DNA from: Ascarosepion bandense
Lineage: Eukaryota > Mollusca > Cephalopoda > Sepiida > Sepiidae
Assembly: GCA_037127315.1 (NCBI GenBank)
Contig: JBBBDQ010001684.1
Location: 3,918,501 to 3,982,500 of the forward strand
Length of the DNA stretch: 64,000 nt
Direction of reading: 5' to 3'
Part shown: positions 23,745 to 33,979 of the stretch, in pieces
Numbering within the stretch: the first letter of the stretch is position 1
Layout: each line of letters opens with the position of its first letter
Program-made: the position numbers and the translations under genes
The notes under the pieces: generated by a model
What the model was told of the DNA's origin: nothing
Seen by the model: only the letters and a program-made list of their open reading frames with translations
Databases searched by the model: none

Positions 23745-24315
23745 TCTTCTTCTTCTATGTGCCTTGTCCTTTCAGGACGTAGGTGATCATGGCCTTCCAT
23801 GTCTTCCTATCCCTGGTGGTTCTTAGCACGCTTTCTCCTGTAATGTCTCACAGCCCCTGTTCTGTCATCCACCTGCTCAGGCCCTTCAAATATGTTATCC
23901 GCTGCTTTCCTCTGTCTCTTTTTCCTTCTATCTGGCCTGTTAGTATCAGGTTCTCCAAACCCTCCTTCCTCATTGCATGTACCAGGAACTTTAGCTGTCT
24001 CTTCCTGATGCTCAATATTGATTTCCTTTTTCGTTTTCATTCTTTCCAACACCTCATCATTGCTCAAATGCTTGGTTCATGATATCCGCAGTATCCTTCT
24101 GTTGAACCACATTTCAGTTGCTTCAAGTTTTTCCATCATCTTTGTTGATATTGTTTAACATTCACTGCCAAATTGAAGAACTGACATCACATAACAATCC
24201 TCTTCTTTGTTTCTAATGAAAGTTTCCTGTGTCTTAATACTTTACTCAGCTTCTGGAACGCATCCTTTGCCATGCCAATTTGCCTTTGGTTCTCTGTGTT
24301 GCACTTTCTGTATTT
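23745..24315 (-). pseudogene. RTE-type LINE fragment, 3' third
   Basis: The minus strand carries the C-terminal coding region from the FQKLSK block (near 24260) to the 3' end (near 23745). Recognisable in broken frames: MSNDEVLERMKTKKE near 24067 and a TG-RP-G linker region. A second copy of overlapping content lies directly upstream at 24395-24835, so these are two insertions. Confidence 0.75.
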
Positions 24316-24394
24316 CTATGCTAGGCCTATTAACGGGGTCCTCATTGGCTAGCATATCCATTCCTCAGCAGGGCAAGCATGTCTGCTCTTCATT

Positions 24395-24835
24395 AGTGAG
24401 AAGATGGTCTAGCATTCACTTTCATACAAGAGGACTGACATTACATTTGAGTATGCTTTTCTTTGATTTTAATTAAATTTTCCCATTTCTGTTTATTTCC
24501 TTGCTTAACTTCTGGAAGACATCTTTTTCTATTCCAATGTACTCTGGATTTCAGTGCTGCATTTTCCATCATCTGTTAAAAAACTTCATATATATTTAAA
24601 TGTTTGCTCTTGTTTTTGGTGTCTTCAATTCATAGTTCACAGCTTTGCTGATATTTATACATTCTTTCTTCTTGCAATTGATAGTTAATCTTTTCTTCTT
24701 GCTTTCCTTTACTACCTTCTGTAGAAGTGCCTGTAGTTTCCTTTCCATGTCTACTAGCAACACTATGCCATCTGCATATCTTATATTAAGATTGTGAATG
24801 CCAATAATGAATCCTTTTAAGACTTCTAATCTACA
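24395..24835 (-). pseudogene. RTE-type LINE fragment, RT palm to connection region
   Basis: Minus strand from about 24835 downward matches the RYADD block (the ATAAGATATGCAGAT-type word appears complemented near 24770), the LLQKVVKES block near 24715, the YL.S block near 24590 and the LDCYVMS block near 24430. It overlaps in content with the adjacent fragment at 23745-24315. Confidence 0.65.
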
Positions 24836-24904
24836 TTAACCAACAAAAAATCTTGTCTGCATTAGATTGTTTGAACAAAAATACCCTGCATTGTTGCTTT
24901 TTAA

Positions 24905-24995
24905 TTGCTATTGTTTCCAGGTCCAACATGACACAGGATGGTAGTGCCTGTTAGGGTCTCAGCTATGGGCAAATATCAAACACCCAAACTGGGAT
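24905..24995 (-). repeat. Interspersed repeat shared with 32438-32535
   Basis: About 90 bp that matches in reverse complement the segment at 32438-32535 (shared TTGCCCATAGCTG and GACCCTAACAGG). Family unknown; possibly a LINE untranslated region. Confidence 0.55.
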
Positions 24996-25525
24996 CAAAT
25001 CAGGAAAAAAACAAAAATAGTTGAGAAAAAATTACCAGCAATATATTTTTTAGAGAAAAAAAATTGCAAATCTCACAAGAAAATAAAATTTCAGCATTAC
25101 ATGATTCATAAGAAGTTGATATACCGTTAAACAAACCAAACCTGCATTTTTGATCTCTATTGGTCTTTTAGATATATTACAAACAAACTATTTACAACAT
25201 AAGTGGTGATATCTAATTTGCATAACAATATTTAAGAGCATATTTTAATAAATATTTCATTTATTATTTATTTTTAATTCAAATTTTAAAATTGTTTCAT
25301 ATAACCAATATTTCTGTCAATAAGTATTTTTTCTTATTCCACATGTTTACCTATAAAATATCTGCTGTGTCAAAATTCAGTACTGCATATTTGTGCATAT
25401 ATGACGCCCTTTATATCCCAAAAATCACCCTTAAAAATTGCGACTATCTTATGCTATAATTCTAAAAAAGAAATCTTAAATTTTAAGTGATGTTTGTTGG
25501 TAGGCTAACCTCGTCCTTGGTGCGT

Positions 25526-25590
25526 TAACCAATAACCAATAACCAATAACCACTAACCAATAACCAATAACCAATAACGTTAATCAATAA
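25526..25590. repeat. 7-bp tandem repeat (ACCAATA)n
   Basis: About eight units of a heptamer related to AACCAAT, degenerating towards 25600. Confidence 0.9.
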
Positions 25591-25599
25591 TCAATAACA

Positions 25600-26250
25600 T
25601 ACATGAAAAGATTCACCTTATCAAATAAACTGGTAATAAAAGTAATAACACCATTTCTACCTTATATATTACTGGTATAACTTGATAATAAATTGCCTAT
25701 TCAAAGAATAATTCCATATCAATGAAATCAACTTGTATCCATGCAAGCCCAGCTGAGGGAATGTAAATATTGAGTTATGATTACATTTACAGAAACATTT
25801 ATTTTTGGCTAAACTAACAATAATCATCATGGTAGTGTTAATTATGGCAGTAATAACATTTAGGATAACATATTTATTTCTCTTTAAAAATTGACTATAA
25901 TTTTGGTGTTTAATAATGATGCAAGTTAGGATTACACGCAGCCTTTAATTTTCAAAAAAAAAATTTATGTTAGATGCACTTGAAACTTTTAGAATATTAT
26001 AAAGCTTTTTATTTCCTATGAAGTTATCAATGTGATTGTCGGTGAAATATAAGTTGGTTGGTTGGTTGTTTTGTTTCATGGCATATCAACCTCGGAGGGT
26101 CATTTATTGCCAACTAAATTTTATTTATTTATTGCTGGTAATACCTTTTGCTTTCAACAATTTATTGCTGTTTTATATAAGTTTTGTGTCTAGTAATAAT
26201 TTTTCTTTTCGAGTATCAAGATTCATTGGGATTTGTTTTTAAGGGCAGGG
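25600..26250. other. No recognisable gene
   Basis: AT-rich. Around 26075-26115 a short phrase (GGCATATCAACCTC) recurs at about 32167, suggesting an unnamed interspersed repeat. Confidence 0.45.
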
Positions 26251-26257
26251 TCCCCAA

Positions 26258-26420
26258 GTCCTACCCTGGTATTTAACCCATAATTGGAAGGAAGGGACGG
26301 CTTAATACCTTTCCCAAGGGGACCAGTGTTTAAGTGAATGCAGGGTATTCAACTGGAATTCGAACTCAGCTCACCAATTTCTCTTTCCAAGCCGATATCC
26401 ACTGCACCACAATGCCCATC
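26258..26420 (-). mobile_element. SINE1 head half, part of a 5S-SINE chimera
   Basis: Complement of the head and first half of SINE1 (TTCGAATTCCAGTTGAA present). Read on the minus strand, it follows the 5S rRNA-like sequence (26550-26432) after only about ten bases. Truncated at its 3' side near 26258. Confidence 0.8.
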
Positions 26421-26431
26421 CGTCACTAAAC

Positions 26432-26550
26432 GCTTACAGCACCTGGTATTCCCAAGCAGTCACCCATCTAAGTACTGACCAGGCTCAACGTTGCTTAACT
26501 TCGGTGATCGAGCGAGAACTGATGTATTCAACGTTATATAGCCGTAAGCT
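26432..26550 (-). rRNA. 5S rRNA-like sequence (pseudogene or SINE head)
   Basis: 119 nt on the minus strand with the layout of an animal 5S rRNA. It starts GCTTACGGC, has CCGAAGTTAAGCAACG and CTGGTCAGTACTTAGATGGG (the internal control region of Pol III type 1 promoters), and ends GGGAATACCAGGTGCTG. Only a few positions look altered. It is a single copy and is joined to a SINE1 head, so I read it as the 5' part of a retroposon and not a working rDNA unit. Confidence 0.8.
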
Positions 26551-26684
26551 GAAATATAAGTAAATGATCATTAATCACCAGGATGTTTGTCACTTTTTAG
26601 ATATAAGAAAAGAAGAAAAAAAGAAGAATCAGTATTCATAAGAGATCAAGTGCTGAAACTTGAACAAAACAATGGTTTCCCTTT

Positions 26685-26749
26685 TAGAGAACATATGGGA
26701 TGAACATGTAAGCAACAACAAGGTTTTAGAGAGAATGGAAACAAAAAGA
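26685..26749 (+). pseudogene. Short RTE-type LINE fragment
   Basis: Encodes the WDEHVSNNKVLERMETKRK block of the RTE C-terminal region in one frame; it stops exactly where the left arm of the 248-bp inverted repeat begins. Confidence 0.6.
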
Positions 26750-26997
26750 AAACATGGCAATAAAGATGAGGACAATAGTCTAAACAATGTAAATAGTATA
26801 ACTAGCTGTGTACTTGTTCTATAGACAGAATTCATCAGTTGTAGCAGAAGTTCTTTTATTCCGACATAATTTGTGCAATATACCTCTTTTCTAAAGTTCC
26901 ATTTGTCATTATGCTAAGACCACTGAAATTTCCTACTCTTAATATTGTTATTCTATAAGAGAAGTATTTGAATAAATTTTTAATATTTGCATCAGAA
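26750..26997 (+). repeat. Left arm of a 248-bp near-identical inverted repeat
   Basis: Reverse complement of 27937-28184 with about three mismatches and no indels in 248 positions. It begins with the SINE2 3' part (CATGGCAATAAAGATGAGG) and continues about 190 bp beyond the SINE2 end. A shared open piece (GTLEKRYIAQIMSE at its end) occurs in both arms, on opposite strands. Confidence 0.95.
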
Positions 26998-27477
26998 TCG
27001 GATTTATTATTTTGTTTATTTTGAATTTCTAAGGATGCATTAAGATAAAACATTCCAAATAACATCATCTTTATATAATCAATCAACAGTCATCTTATAC
27101 TACATATATAGGATATAAATTAATGAAAACCTGCTATATTTTCAGAACTCATCTTATCAAAAGGTTGCTTGACATGTGGAACTATATGATAATAAGTCAG
27201 CAGAAAAATATCAGTGTGTTTACATTTAAAGAAGATATAAAACTAATGTAGCCTTAGCTTCCAAAAGTCAGGTATTCTTTTTAAAATGAACATAAAGTAA
27301 ATGAATAAATAAAGAAAATGATTTCATAAAATATTAAAATTATTAAAGAACACTGTAATTTTAGAACTGGCAGTGTTCATAACAATTGTAGTCATCTGAT
27401 ATTTCCCCATTATTATGAATTAGTTAAGCAGTTTTTAAAATAATTGCAGTATTATCTAAATAAGTCAAAATAATCTA
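26998..27477. other. Spacer inside the inverted repeat; nothing recognisable
   Basis: AT-rich spacer; the rest of the spacer up to 27936 is an RTE fragment. Confidence 0.5.
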
Positions 27478-27925
27478 TTCAGGGTGTTGGTGATTATGAC
27501 TCTCCACAATTTTCTGTTCTTTGTAGCTTTTCATAAATTTTGTCCTTTTACTATTTTTCTTAAACACTGTTTCACCATCCATTTACTCAAGTTCAATATT
27601 TAGAATGCTATTTTCTGCAATCACTTTTCCCTTCAACCTATCCTGTGAGTATCAAATCTTCCAAGCCCTCTTTCCTCATTATGTGCCCTAGAAATTTCAA
27701 CTATTTTTTTTTTGATGTTATGTATAAGTGTCCTTTTTGTTTCCATTTTTTCTATGTCATCATTGATCAACATCTATCTGTAAAATCATGTTTCGGCTGC
27801 TTTAAGTCTCTTCTTCATTTCTGAGGAGATTGCCAAGCATTCACTGCCATATAAGAGGACTGGTATTACATAACAGTTCAGCATTCTTTTCTTTGTTTCT
27901 AACAAATAGTAAGTTTTCTGGGTCA
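27478..27925 (-). pseudogene. RTE-type LINE fragment, C-terminal
   Basis: Minus strand matches the YGSEC..IS block near 27860-27825, the H.EERGLE-LILTG region near 27680-27640 and the 3' end near 27485. Multiple stops. Confidence 0.7.
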
Positions 27926-27936
27926 GTTATTATTAC

Positions 27937-28184
27937 TTCTAATGCAAATATTAAAAATTTATTCAAATACTTCTCTTATAGAATAACAATATTAAGAGTA
28001 GGAAGTTTCAGTGGTCTTAGCATAATGACAAATGGAACTTTAGAAAAGAGGTATATTGCACAAATTATGTCGGAATAAAAGAACTTCTGCTACAACTGAT
28101 GAATTCTGTCCATAGAACAAGTACACAGCTAGTTATACTATTTACATTGTTTAGACTATTGTCCTCATCTTTATTGCCATGTTT
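27937..28184 (-). repeat. Right arm of the 248-bp inverted repeat
   Basis: Pairs with 26750-26997. Here the SINE2 3' part belongs to the minus-strand SINE2 copy at 28131-28420, so this arm is probably the source: SINE2 tail plus its 3' flank. Confidence 0.95.
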
Positions 28185-28420
28185 ATGATATTTCGGCCAC
28201 TGTACACTCTGGCTCACTGGAGGATATTATTTTAATTCCATGTGTGATGCCACTTCTGATGATCATGTAGTTATCTCCCTTTAACCTAACTCTCTGAATT
28301 TATTTATTCACCACTGCTGTAGCCTGGTATTGAACTCACAACTCTTTGAGTCAAATCACTGAAACTAATCAACATCTATATCTTCTGGGGAATGTGTCCT
28401 TGATAACAACATGGCTACCA
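28131..28420 (-). mobile_element. SINE2, near full length
   Basis: Reading the minus strand: a tRNA-like head with GAGTTGTGAGTTCAATACC (B-box-like) near 28350-28330, then a body with CACATGGAATTAAAA, then the 3' part with AAAGATGAGGACAATAGTC. It is followed on the plus side by an inverted, shorter SINE2 copy. Confidence 0.65.
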
Positions 28421-28424
28421 GGAG

Positions 28425-28605
28425 TGGCATTGCACATGGAATGAGAATGATATACCTTAGTAGTATAAAACGGTTTGGTTTAAAATTCCTAACACCTGAA
28501 GAAGGTTAGAGCATACCGTGACCAAAACGTTGTAAACATGGTAATAAAGATGAGGACAATAGTGCAAACAATGTAAATAGTGTAAATACTACCTCATCTC
28601 AGAAG
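28425..28605 (+). mobile_element. SINE2, 3' half, head to head with the preceding copy
   Basis: Starts in the middle of SINE2 (GCACATGGAATGAGAATGAT), passes CACCTGAAGAAGG and ends with the AAAGATGAGGACAATAGTG part. The pair 28131-28605 therefore has inverted terminal parts about 60 bp long. Confidence 0.65.
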
Positions 28606-28609
28606 TATA

Positions 28610-29184
28610 GACAAATACTCAGCTAGTGCTATCAAAATAAGCAAGAATGGATTTTTTTCTTCTATTTTTTTCTTGGGTTAGAACACCTAAAATGAAATGG
28701 TTTCAAACAAGAAAAAATGTTATTTGTTGCAGAGGAATATTTGGAAACTAGACAATTTCATAGTTGATTGACAATGCTGACATGATCGTCATTACATCCA
28801 ATCAAACTCAGCCATGCCTTAAGCAAATCTATCATAATTTTGCAGATGATCAATCAAAATATAAATTGTCAAAAGGTTATTTTAGTTTAGCTTATATCTT
28901 TATCATTACACGGTTATTTGAATTTCTGATGGTAGATCAATAATTTTATAGACTGACAAAGCTATTAGCTGAATTTTGATTGGAAATGTTCCTTGTATAG
29001 AGTGCAGTCTATGTAAAAATAGAAAAGCTGTGGGCAAGGTGTATTGTCATGAAAGGAGATTATGTTGTAAAATAAAAACTTTTTGTACAAAATAAATACT
29101 TTCTTATCATTAGGCCAAGGGAATAGGATAAAAAACCAATGTAAAGCTTGTTCTTCAATTAGAACAGATTTTTATTTTATTTTT
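28610..29184. other. No recognisable feature
   Basis: AT-rich sequence without family motifs on either strand. Confidence 0.5.
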
Positions 29185-29245
29185 TTTAATCATATCACCC
29201 CGAGCAAGGCGGTAATGCCACTGATGCGCAGGGGGCTACATAAGA
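29185..29245 (-). mobile_element. 3' tail of a CR1-like LINE
   Basis: Complement of the conserved LINE end also seen at 34490, 39450, 45410, 47680 and 49170: CAGTGGCATTACCGCCTTGC then TCGGGGTGA and an A-rich terminus. Confidence 0.75.
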
Positions 29246-29250
29246 AGTAA

Positions 29251-29690
29251 AAAGATTGGAAAATAGAAAGCCGGAAACCACATCCTAAACAGGGAAAAAG
29301 GGATGAGCCTCTTCACCTGTTCAATAGACGTGGGAGGAGTGTGTACTGGGCGATAGTTTAGTCTATCTACTCCAATTGAAAAAAAAAAAAAAGAAAACAG
29401 AAAAGAGTAAAAAGATTGGAAAAGAGAAAGCTGGAAACTACATCCTAAACAGGGAACAAGGGATGAGCCGCTTCACCTGTTCAATAGATGTGTGAACCGG
29501 TGTAAACTGGGCAATAGTTTAGACTATCTACTCCAATTGAGAAAAAAAAAAAGAAAAGAGTCACAAATTGGAAAAGAGAAAGCCGGAAACCACATCCTAA
29601 ACATGGAACAAGGGATGAGCCTCTTCAGCTGTTCAATAGATGTGGGTGGAGTGTGAACCGGGCGATAGTTTAGATTTAATTGTAGAAGAA
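29251..29690. repeat. Three-unit tandem repeat, period about 152-160 bp
   Basis: Units start near 29251, 29411 and 29563. Each has GGAAACCACATCCTAAACA-type sequence, GGGATGAGCC, TTCACCTGTTCAATAGA, a GGGCGATAGTTTAG-like phrase and CTACTCCAATTG followed by an A-run. The A-run length varies. The array lies directly beside the LINE tail and may be its expanded 3' untranslated region. Confidence 0.9.
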
Positions 29691-29699
29691 AAAAACATA

Positions 29700-30415
29700 C
29701 CAAAATTAACATAAAAGTTTCAGGATTCCAAATCTCATCCTCTTGTTGAGTAAATAATATAACCCTGGTGACAAAATGAACTAGTCTAGACATTTGGTGG
29801 AGTCAGTCTTCAAAATATTCTTTATAAACATCATGGCGAGTATCTAAGCCAGACTTAATATTATAACTGTAGAAAATAAGTAATAACACATTGTAATCTC
29901 TTTTTGGATTATTTGGCATGTTCCAGTTTTGTATCCCTGACTTGAAGGAGCTGCCTTCTTAGCCATCTGAGAGCTGTCTCTTTCATCTTATCAGCATTGG
30001 AGAACTGCTGTCCTCCAAGTATCTCCTGCCTCATTCATAGGCCCTAAGCAAATGAAAATAGAGTATTAGACAAGAAGTATAAGCAGATGACACAAGATTA
30101 ACCAACCACACATTTTGATTATTAATCCATTAAGCTGGTTTTGAGGCCTTGCACTGCCATACAACACAAGTATATTCATCAACTTAAAATATGGCCAACG
30201 ATAAATGCCTCCCTATAAATTGCCATAGGAGTCAAAATTCTTGTTAGTGCCACTGATGGTAAACTCCCTTCTGTTTTCAAAATGCAGACCACACTGCTTT
30301 AAACATTTTTCTGATCTTTTCTATCTGATTTATTGTAGCAAATTCTTTGACTAGAAAGCTGCTATGTTACACAGTTCCAGGAGTTCAAGGACAATAACCA
30401 CTCTTGCTCTTTCAT
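29700..30415. other. No recognisable feature
   Basis: Possible continuation of decayed DNA-transposon sequence, but no motif I could defend. Confidence 0.4.
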
Positions 30416-30419
30416 GAGA

Positions 30420-30745
30420 ATTCAATTTGCACAGATCTTTGAGTAACCAAGAGACTGCACTACACTGCAGGTACTACCATGACTCACATCAAGGCTTTCA
30501 CAAATTTTCAATAGGGATTCTTCTATCAGCTTTTATGCAAACATCAACTTGTTTGAGATTCTGTCTGTAAAAACTCTATTTTTGTTTCATCAGACTAAAA
30601 AATGGATGACTAAAAGCTTAAGCTTTTGTCAAAAGCTATTGAACAAAAGCTAGACATGTTGCCGGGCTTGGATAATAGGCAACTTCTTTGCTCATTTTAC
30701 ATTGAAACCTAACTTCTGCAAGGACTTTTTTTTAAAAAACAATCA
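30420..30745 (-). pseudogene. Decayed Tc1/mariner-type transposase traces
   Basis: Minus-strand translations give LQKLGFNVK-AKKLPIIQARQ near 30730-30660 and FFSDETKIE-like FSDETKI near 30610-30590 (the first DDE aspartate context of Tc1 transposases). A stretch ADRRIPIE...ESLDVSHGST near 30530-30480 looks more mariner-like. Frames are broken and two different elements may be mixed. Confidence 0.4.
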
Positions 30746-30999
30746 ACATCCCTGATCAAAAGATTAATAATCAAAAACCTGAATCTTTGTCATAATGATG
30801 ATGCTGAACTCCAGTCTTGAAGTATACGATATTATATTCTATACTAACCTTGTTTTAAAGGAAGTGTGGAACTCTCTAAAAGAGAAAACTGAAATTTGTT
30901 CCTTTATTTTTCATTTCTTCTATGTATAAGTATGAATAATTTTTAATATGCCTCTGGTGATCAAACTGCAAATAATACTTTAATGAAATACAGTTTTGC

Positions 31000-31308
31000 T
31001 TCATTATTTACATTGTTTGGACTATTATTCTCATCTTTATTGCCATGTTTATGGCGCTTCGGTCATTCTATGCTCAGGCCTTCTTCAGGTGCTAAGAATT
31101 TTAAACCAAATCCTTTATTTCAATAACTGGAGTACATCATTCTCATTCCATGTGCAAAGCCACTACCGGATAACATGTAGTTATTTCCCTTTAAATCAAC
31201 TATCTAAGTTATTTGTTTATCACTGTTGTAGAAAGATATTGAATTCACAACTCTTTGGGTCAAGTCACTGGAACTAACAAATGCCTGTATCTACTGGGCC
31301 ATGTGTCC
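31000..31308 (-). mobile_element. SINE2, near full length
   Basis: Minus strand: head near 31305-31230 (TGGCCCAGTAGATACAGGC, A-box-like; AGTTGTGAATTCAATATC, B-box-like), body, then ACCTGAAGAAGGCCTGAGC and the AAAGATGAGAATAATAGTCC 3' part. Confidence 0.7.
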
Positions 31309-31311
31309 TTG

Positions 31312-31430
31312 AGGCCAGAGTGTACAAGGACTGAAATGTTGTAAACATGGCAATGAAGATGAGGACAACAGTCTGAATAATGTAAATACTACTTTGTCTC
31401 AGAAGTATAGACAGATTTTCTCCATATTCA
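31312..31430 (+). mobile_element. SINE2, 3' third, head to head with the preceding copy
   Basis: Plus-strand GGCCAGAGTGTACAAGGAC, GTAAACATGGCAATGAAGAT and AATAATGTAAATAC. Joined to the head of the inverted copy at the same place as in the 28.1-28.6 kb pair (after TGTGTCCTTGA). Confidence 0.65.
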
Positions 31431-32437
31431 TCAAAATCTGTTTTTTCTCTGTTCTTCTTCACATGACAATTTGGATAAAAAGTGTCATGCAATTAAAAAA
31501 ATTTAAAAATATTCATTGAATGAAAATATTTAAAAAATCACAAATTTTGCAGGGATATGAATAATTTTGAGCTAAGCATATAAATTAAATATATAAATAG
31601 ATAAAATAAATTGCCACACTAACACTATTCGAGTTTCACCCACTACTTAGTTCTTCAGGCTGGGTTGAGATATATTTATGAGCAAATATCACACCTTATT
31701 ATTTTAATTAGATGCCATATTTGCCAATAAATACTTTTTCCTATCCAGTAATAGGTGGAGAACACTACAGCAGTCAGCCGCTGCTCCTGAGACAGCCAAC
31801 AATAACTTGCTGACTCCTCGTAAGGTTACAGAAAACTAGAAAATTAAAAGAATGTCCCCAGCATATCTACATTTCACAATCAAACCAAACACATGCACCC
31901 CATCATCAGAAGATATGAGCATGGAAAACAATATTGAAAAGTAGATATCTGGGAAACAATAAAAAAAAATGCTGCAAGTTGAAACGGAAAAAAAATTAAA
32001 ATCAATGGACAGAAGTCTTAAGAAGGTTATAGAATATCAATGAGTCCACATTAACATGTAAAATAATAATTTATTTAGGCATATATTTCTATTCCAATAT
32101 CTTTCAGATCTATTTATGAATAAAAGTTGATGCTGCATTTAAGTTTGTTTGAGTTTTGTTTAACAGCATATCAACCTCTATGGGTTATTTAATGCCAAAA
32201 AGGTGGGGTTTTAAGGTATTTTTTTAATGTTTGATTATAGTGAGACAGTTGATTTAGTCAGATTTTAATGAAAATTTGTTTTTAATCTTTTTTATTTTAG
32301 AAAACTGAAAATGTCTTCTAGTTTTGTATTCAAAAATGTTTTGCTGAGAATAATTTTCTTTTCTTCAAAAATTTATTTTTCTATAAAAGTCTATTTTTAT
32401 GTATATATTTCTATAAAGTCTATTTTTATACTTTCAT
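31431..32437. other. No recognisable feature
   Basis: AT-rich; short repeated phrase near 32167 shared with 26078. Nothing coding. Confidence 0.5.
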
Positions 32438-32535
32438 AGTGTTTTGACCCCAGTTTGGGAGTGTCAACTATTTGCCCATAGCTGGGACCCTAACAGGTGC
32501 TACCACTCCGGAGCAGGGTGGACCTGAGAACAACA
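32438..32535 (+). repeat. Interspersed repeat shared with 24905-24995
   Basis: Contains CCCAGTTTGGGAGTGTCAAC, GCCCATAGCTGGGACC and TAACAGGTGCTACCA. More GC-rich than surroundings; similarity-like content continues to about 32630. Confidence 0.55.
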
Positions 32536-32639
32536 GTAATTAAGAGGTGGTTCCATGCTCCTCACAACTTCCCAATCAGAGGCCTTGCTGCCGGATGCAG
32601 TTTACTGTCATGTCCAGGACCTGCATTTAAGTTTGCATA

Positions 32640-33435
32640 ATAAAGCCTCACACTCTCAAAATAAGTTATCAATATTTTTTTATTGAGAACAGACATTGTA
32701 AGCTGAAACTTAGAAAATATATTGCTTATATAAATAAGCATATGTTGAAAATTTTGTTAATATCAGTTGTTGATACCAATTTCATTCTGCAGATTTGACA
32801 TACAAAATAAAATCTGATATATAATACAAAAGTTCTATAGAAATAAAGACTTGGCATAAAATAGAAGGATGTAGACTGAACTGACTGAATTATTTTGGCT
32901 GGCAAGATAGACAATGAAATGTATTGTTTGGTAAAAAAAAAAGGCACTCACACTTATTGAAAATCTAATCTTAGAGTGACAAGACTTGCATGAAGAACCA
33001 AGAAAACTGTTGAAAAGGAACGGAATTGTTGATATCAGCTATCCAAAAATAAGCCATACATTGTATTCTTGCCTTTCTACTGAAAATACTTATTAAAGTA
33101 AAAAAGATAAATAAAATGGTATATAAAAATAAAAGTTTTATGAAAGCCTCAAGCTATCATTTCACAACCACAATAAACTTGCTAATAGTTAACAAAAATG
33201 TAGAAATCAAAATCAAAAGGACAATAAATATGTACTTTTATTGAAATATTAAAAAGAAAAACTTGAAGGAGTTCTAAAGAAATTTTTTGTGATCATTACA
33301 CTCTTTCAAATATCTGATAAAGATGTAAAATAAAAGTTAAAATTACCAGAAATATTAGGTATGTGATAAAATTTAAAATTTCAGTCTATCACTATGGGAT
33401 ATTTGAAAGTTTAATTTGTCTTTTGCCTCCATTTT

Positions 33436-33466
<31 letters not shown>

Positions 33467-33675
33467 GGGGAGAAATCTATGTCAAAGTTGAAAAAAGTTT
33501 TCTTGTGACTCGTTTTGTTCTTTAGGACTTCATTGGACTGAATTTGGTATCTTGTTACAACTACACATGCACACAAACAAGGGATACTGGAAATTTTAAT
33601 TTAATTTATTTTTCAATCTAGCCAATTTCATTTGGATTTTTTTCTTTTACTTTCCATCACATTTGTTGGTATATT
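32640..33675. other. No recognisable gene
   Basis: AT-rich; a (TC)n-(TA)n microsatellite at about 33436-33467. Confidence 0.5.
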
Positions 33676-33678
33676 GTT

Positions 33679-33815
33679 GCCCATAGCTCAGTGATAGAAT
33701 TGCCAACTGATGTCAATTTGGTCAGGTCTCAATCCTGGTTAGAAGCAATCAGATTCATAACTGTACTGATGAGCTGTGATACAGCAAAACAGATCTGTCT
33801 GCGGATGACTATTTA
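33679..33815 (+). mobile_element. tRNA-Cys-like SINE (SINE3), copy 1
   Basis: Head resembles a tRNA: GCCCATAGCTCAGTGATAGA (A-box; tRNA-Cys genes have TAGCTCAGTGGTAGAGC) and GGTCTCAATCCTGG (B-box-like). The body contains AACAGATCTGTCTGCGGATG. Confidence 0.65.
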
Positions 33816-33979
33816 TGCTCTCACACCCTGACTGAGCACTGTGGAGGAATGGTAGACTTTGCAAAACAGTAGCTACTCAAGCATCTACACATTGTTCATT
33901 CAATGATGAATTTGAACACACTCAGCTACTGATGTATGTTACATTATATATAACGCTAAAAGTCCGCCTTCTTTTACTG

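Noticed and set aside
25526..25590. CRISPR-like or telomere-like array
   Set aside because: A simple heptamer tandem repeat without spacers, and not a known telomere unit; the genome is evidently animal.
26432..26550. Functional 5S rRNA gene
   Set aside because: Single copy, joined to a SINE head, no tandem rDNA context and no T-run terminator directly after it; more likely part of a retroposon.
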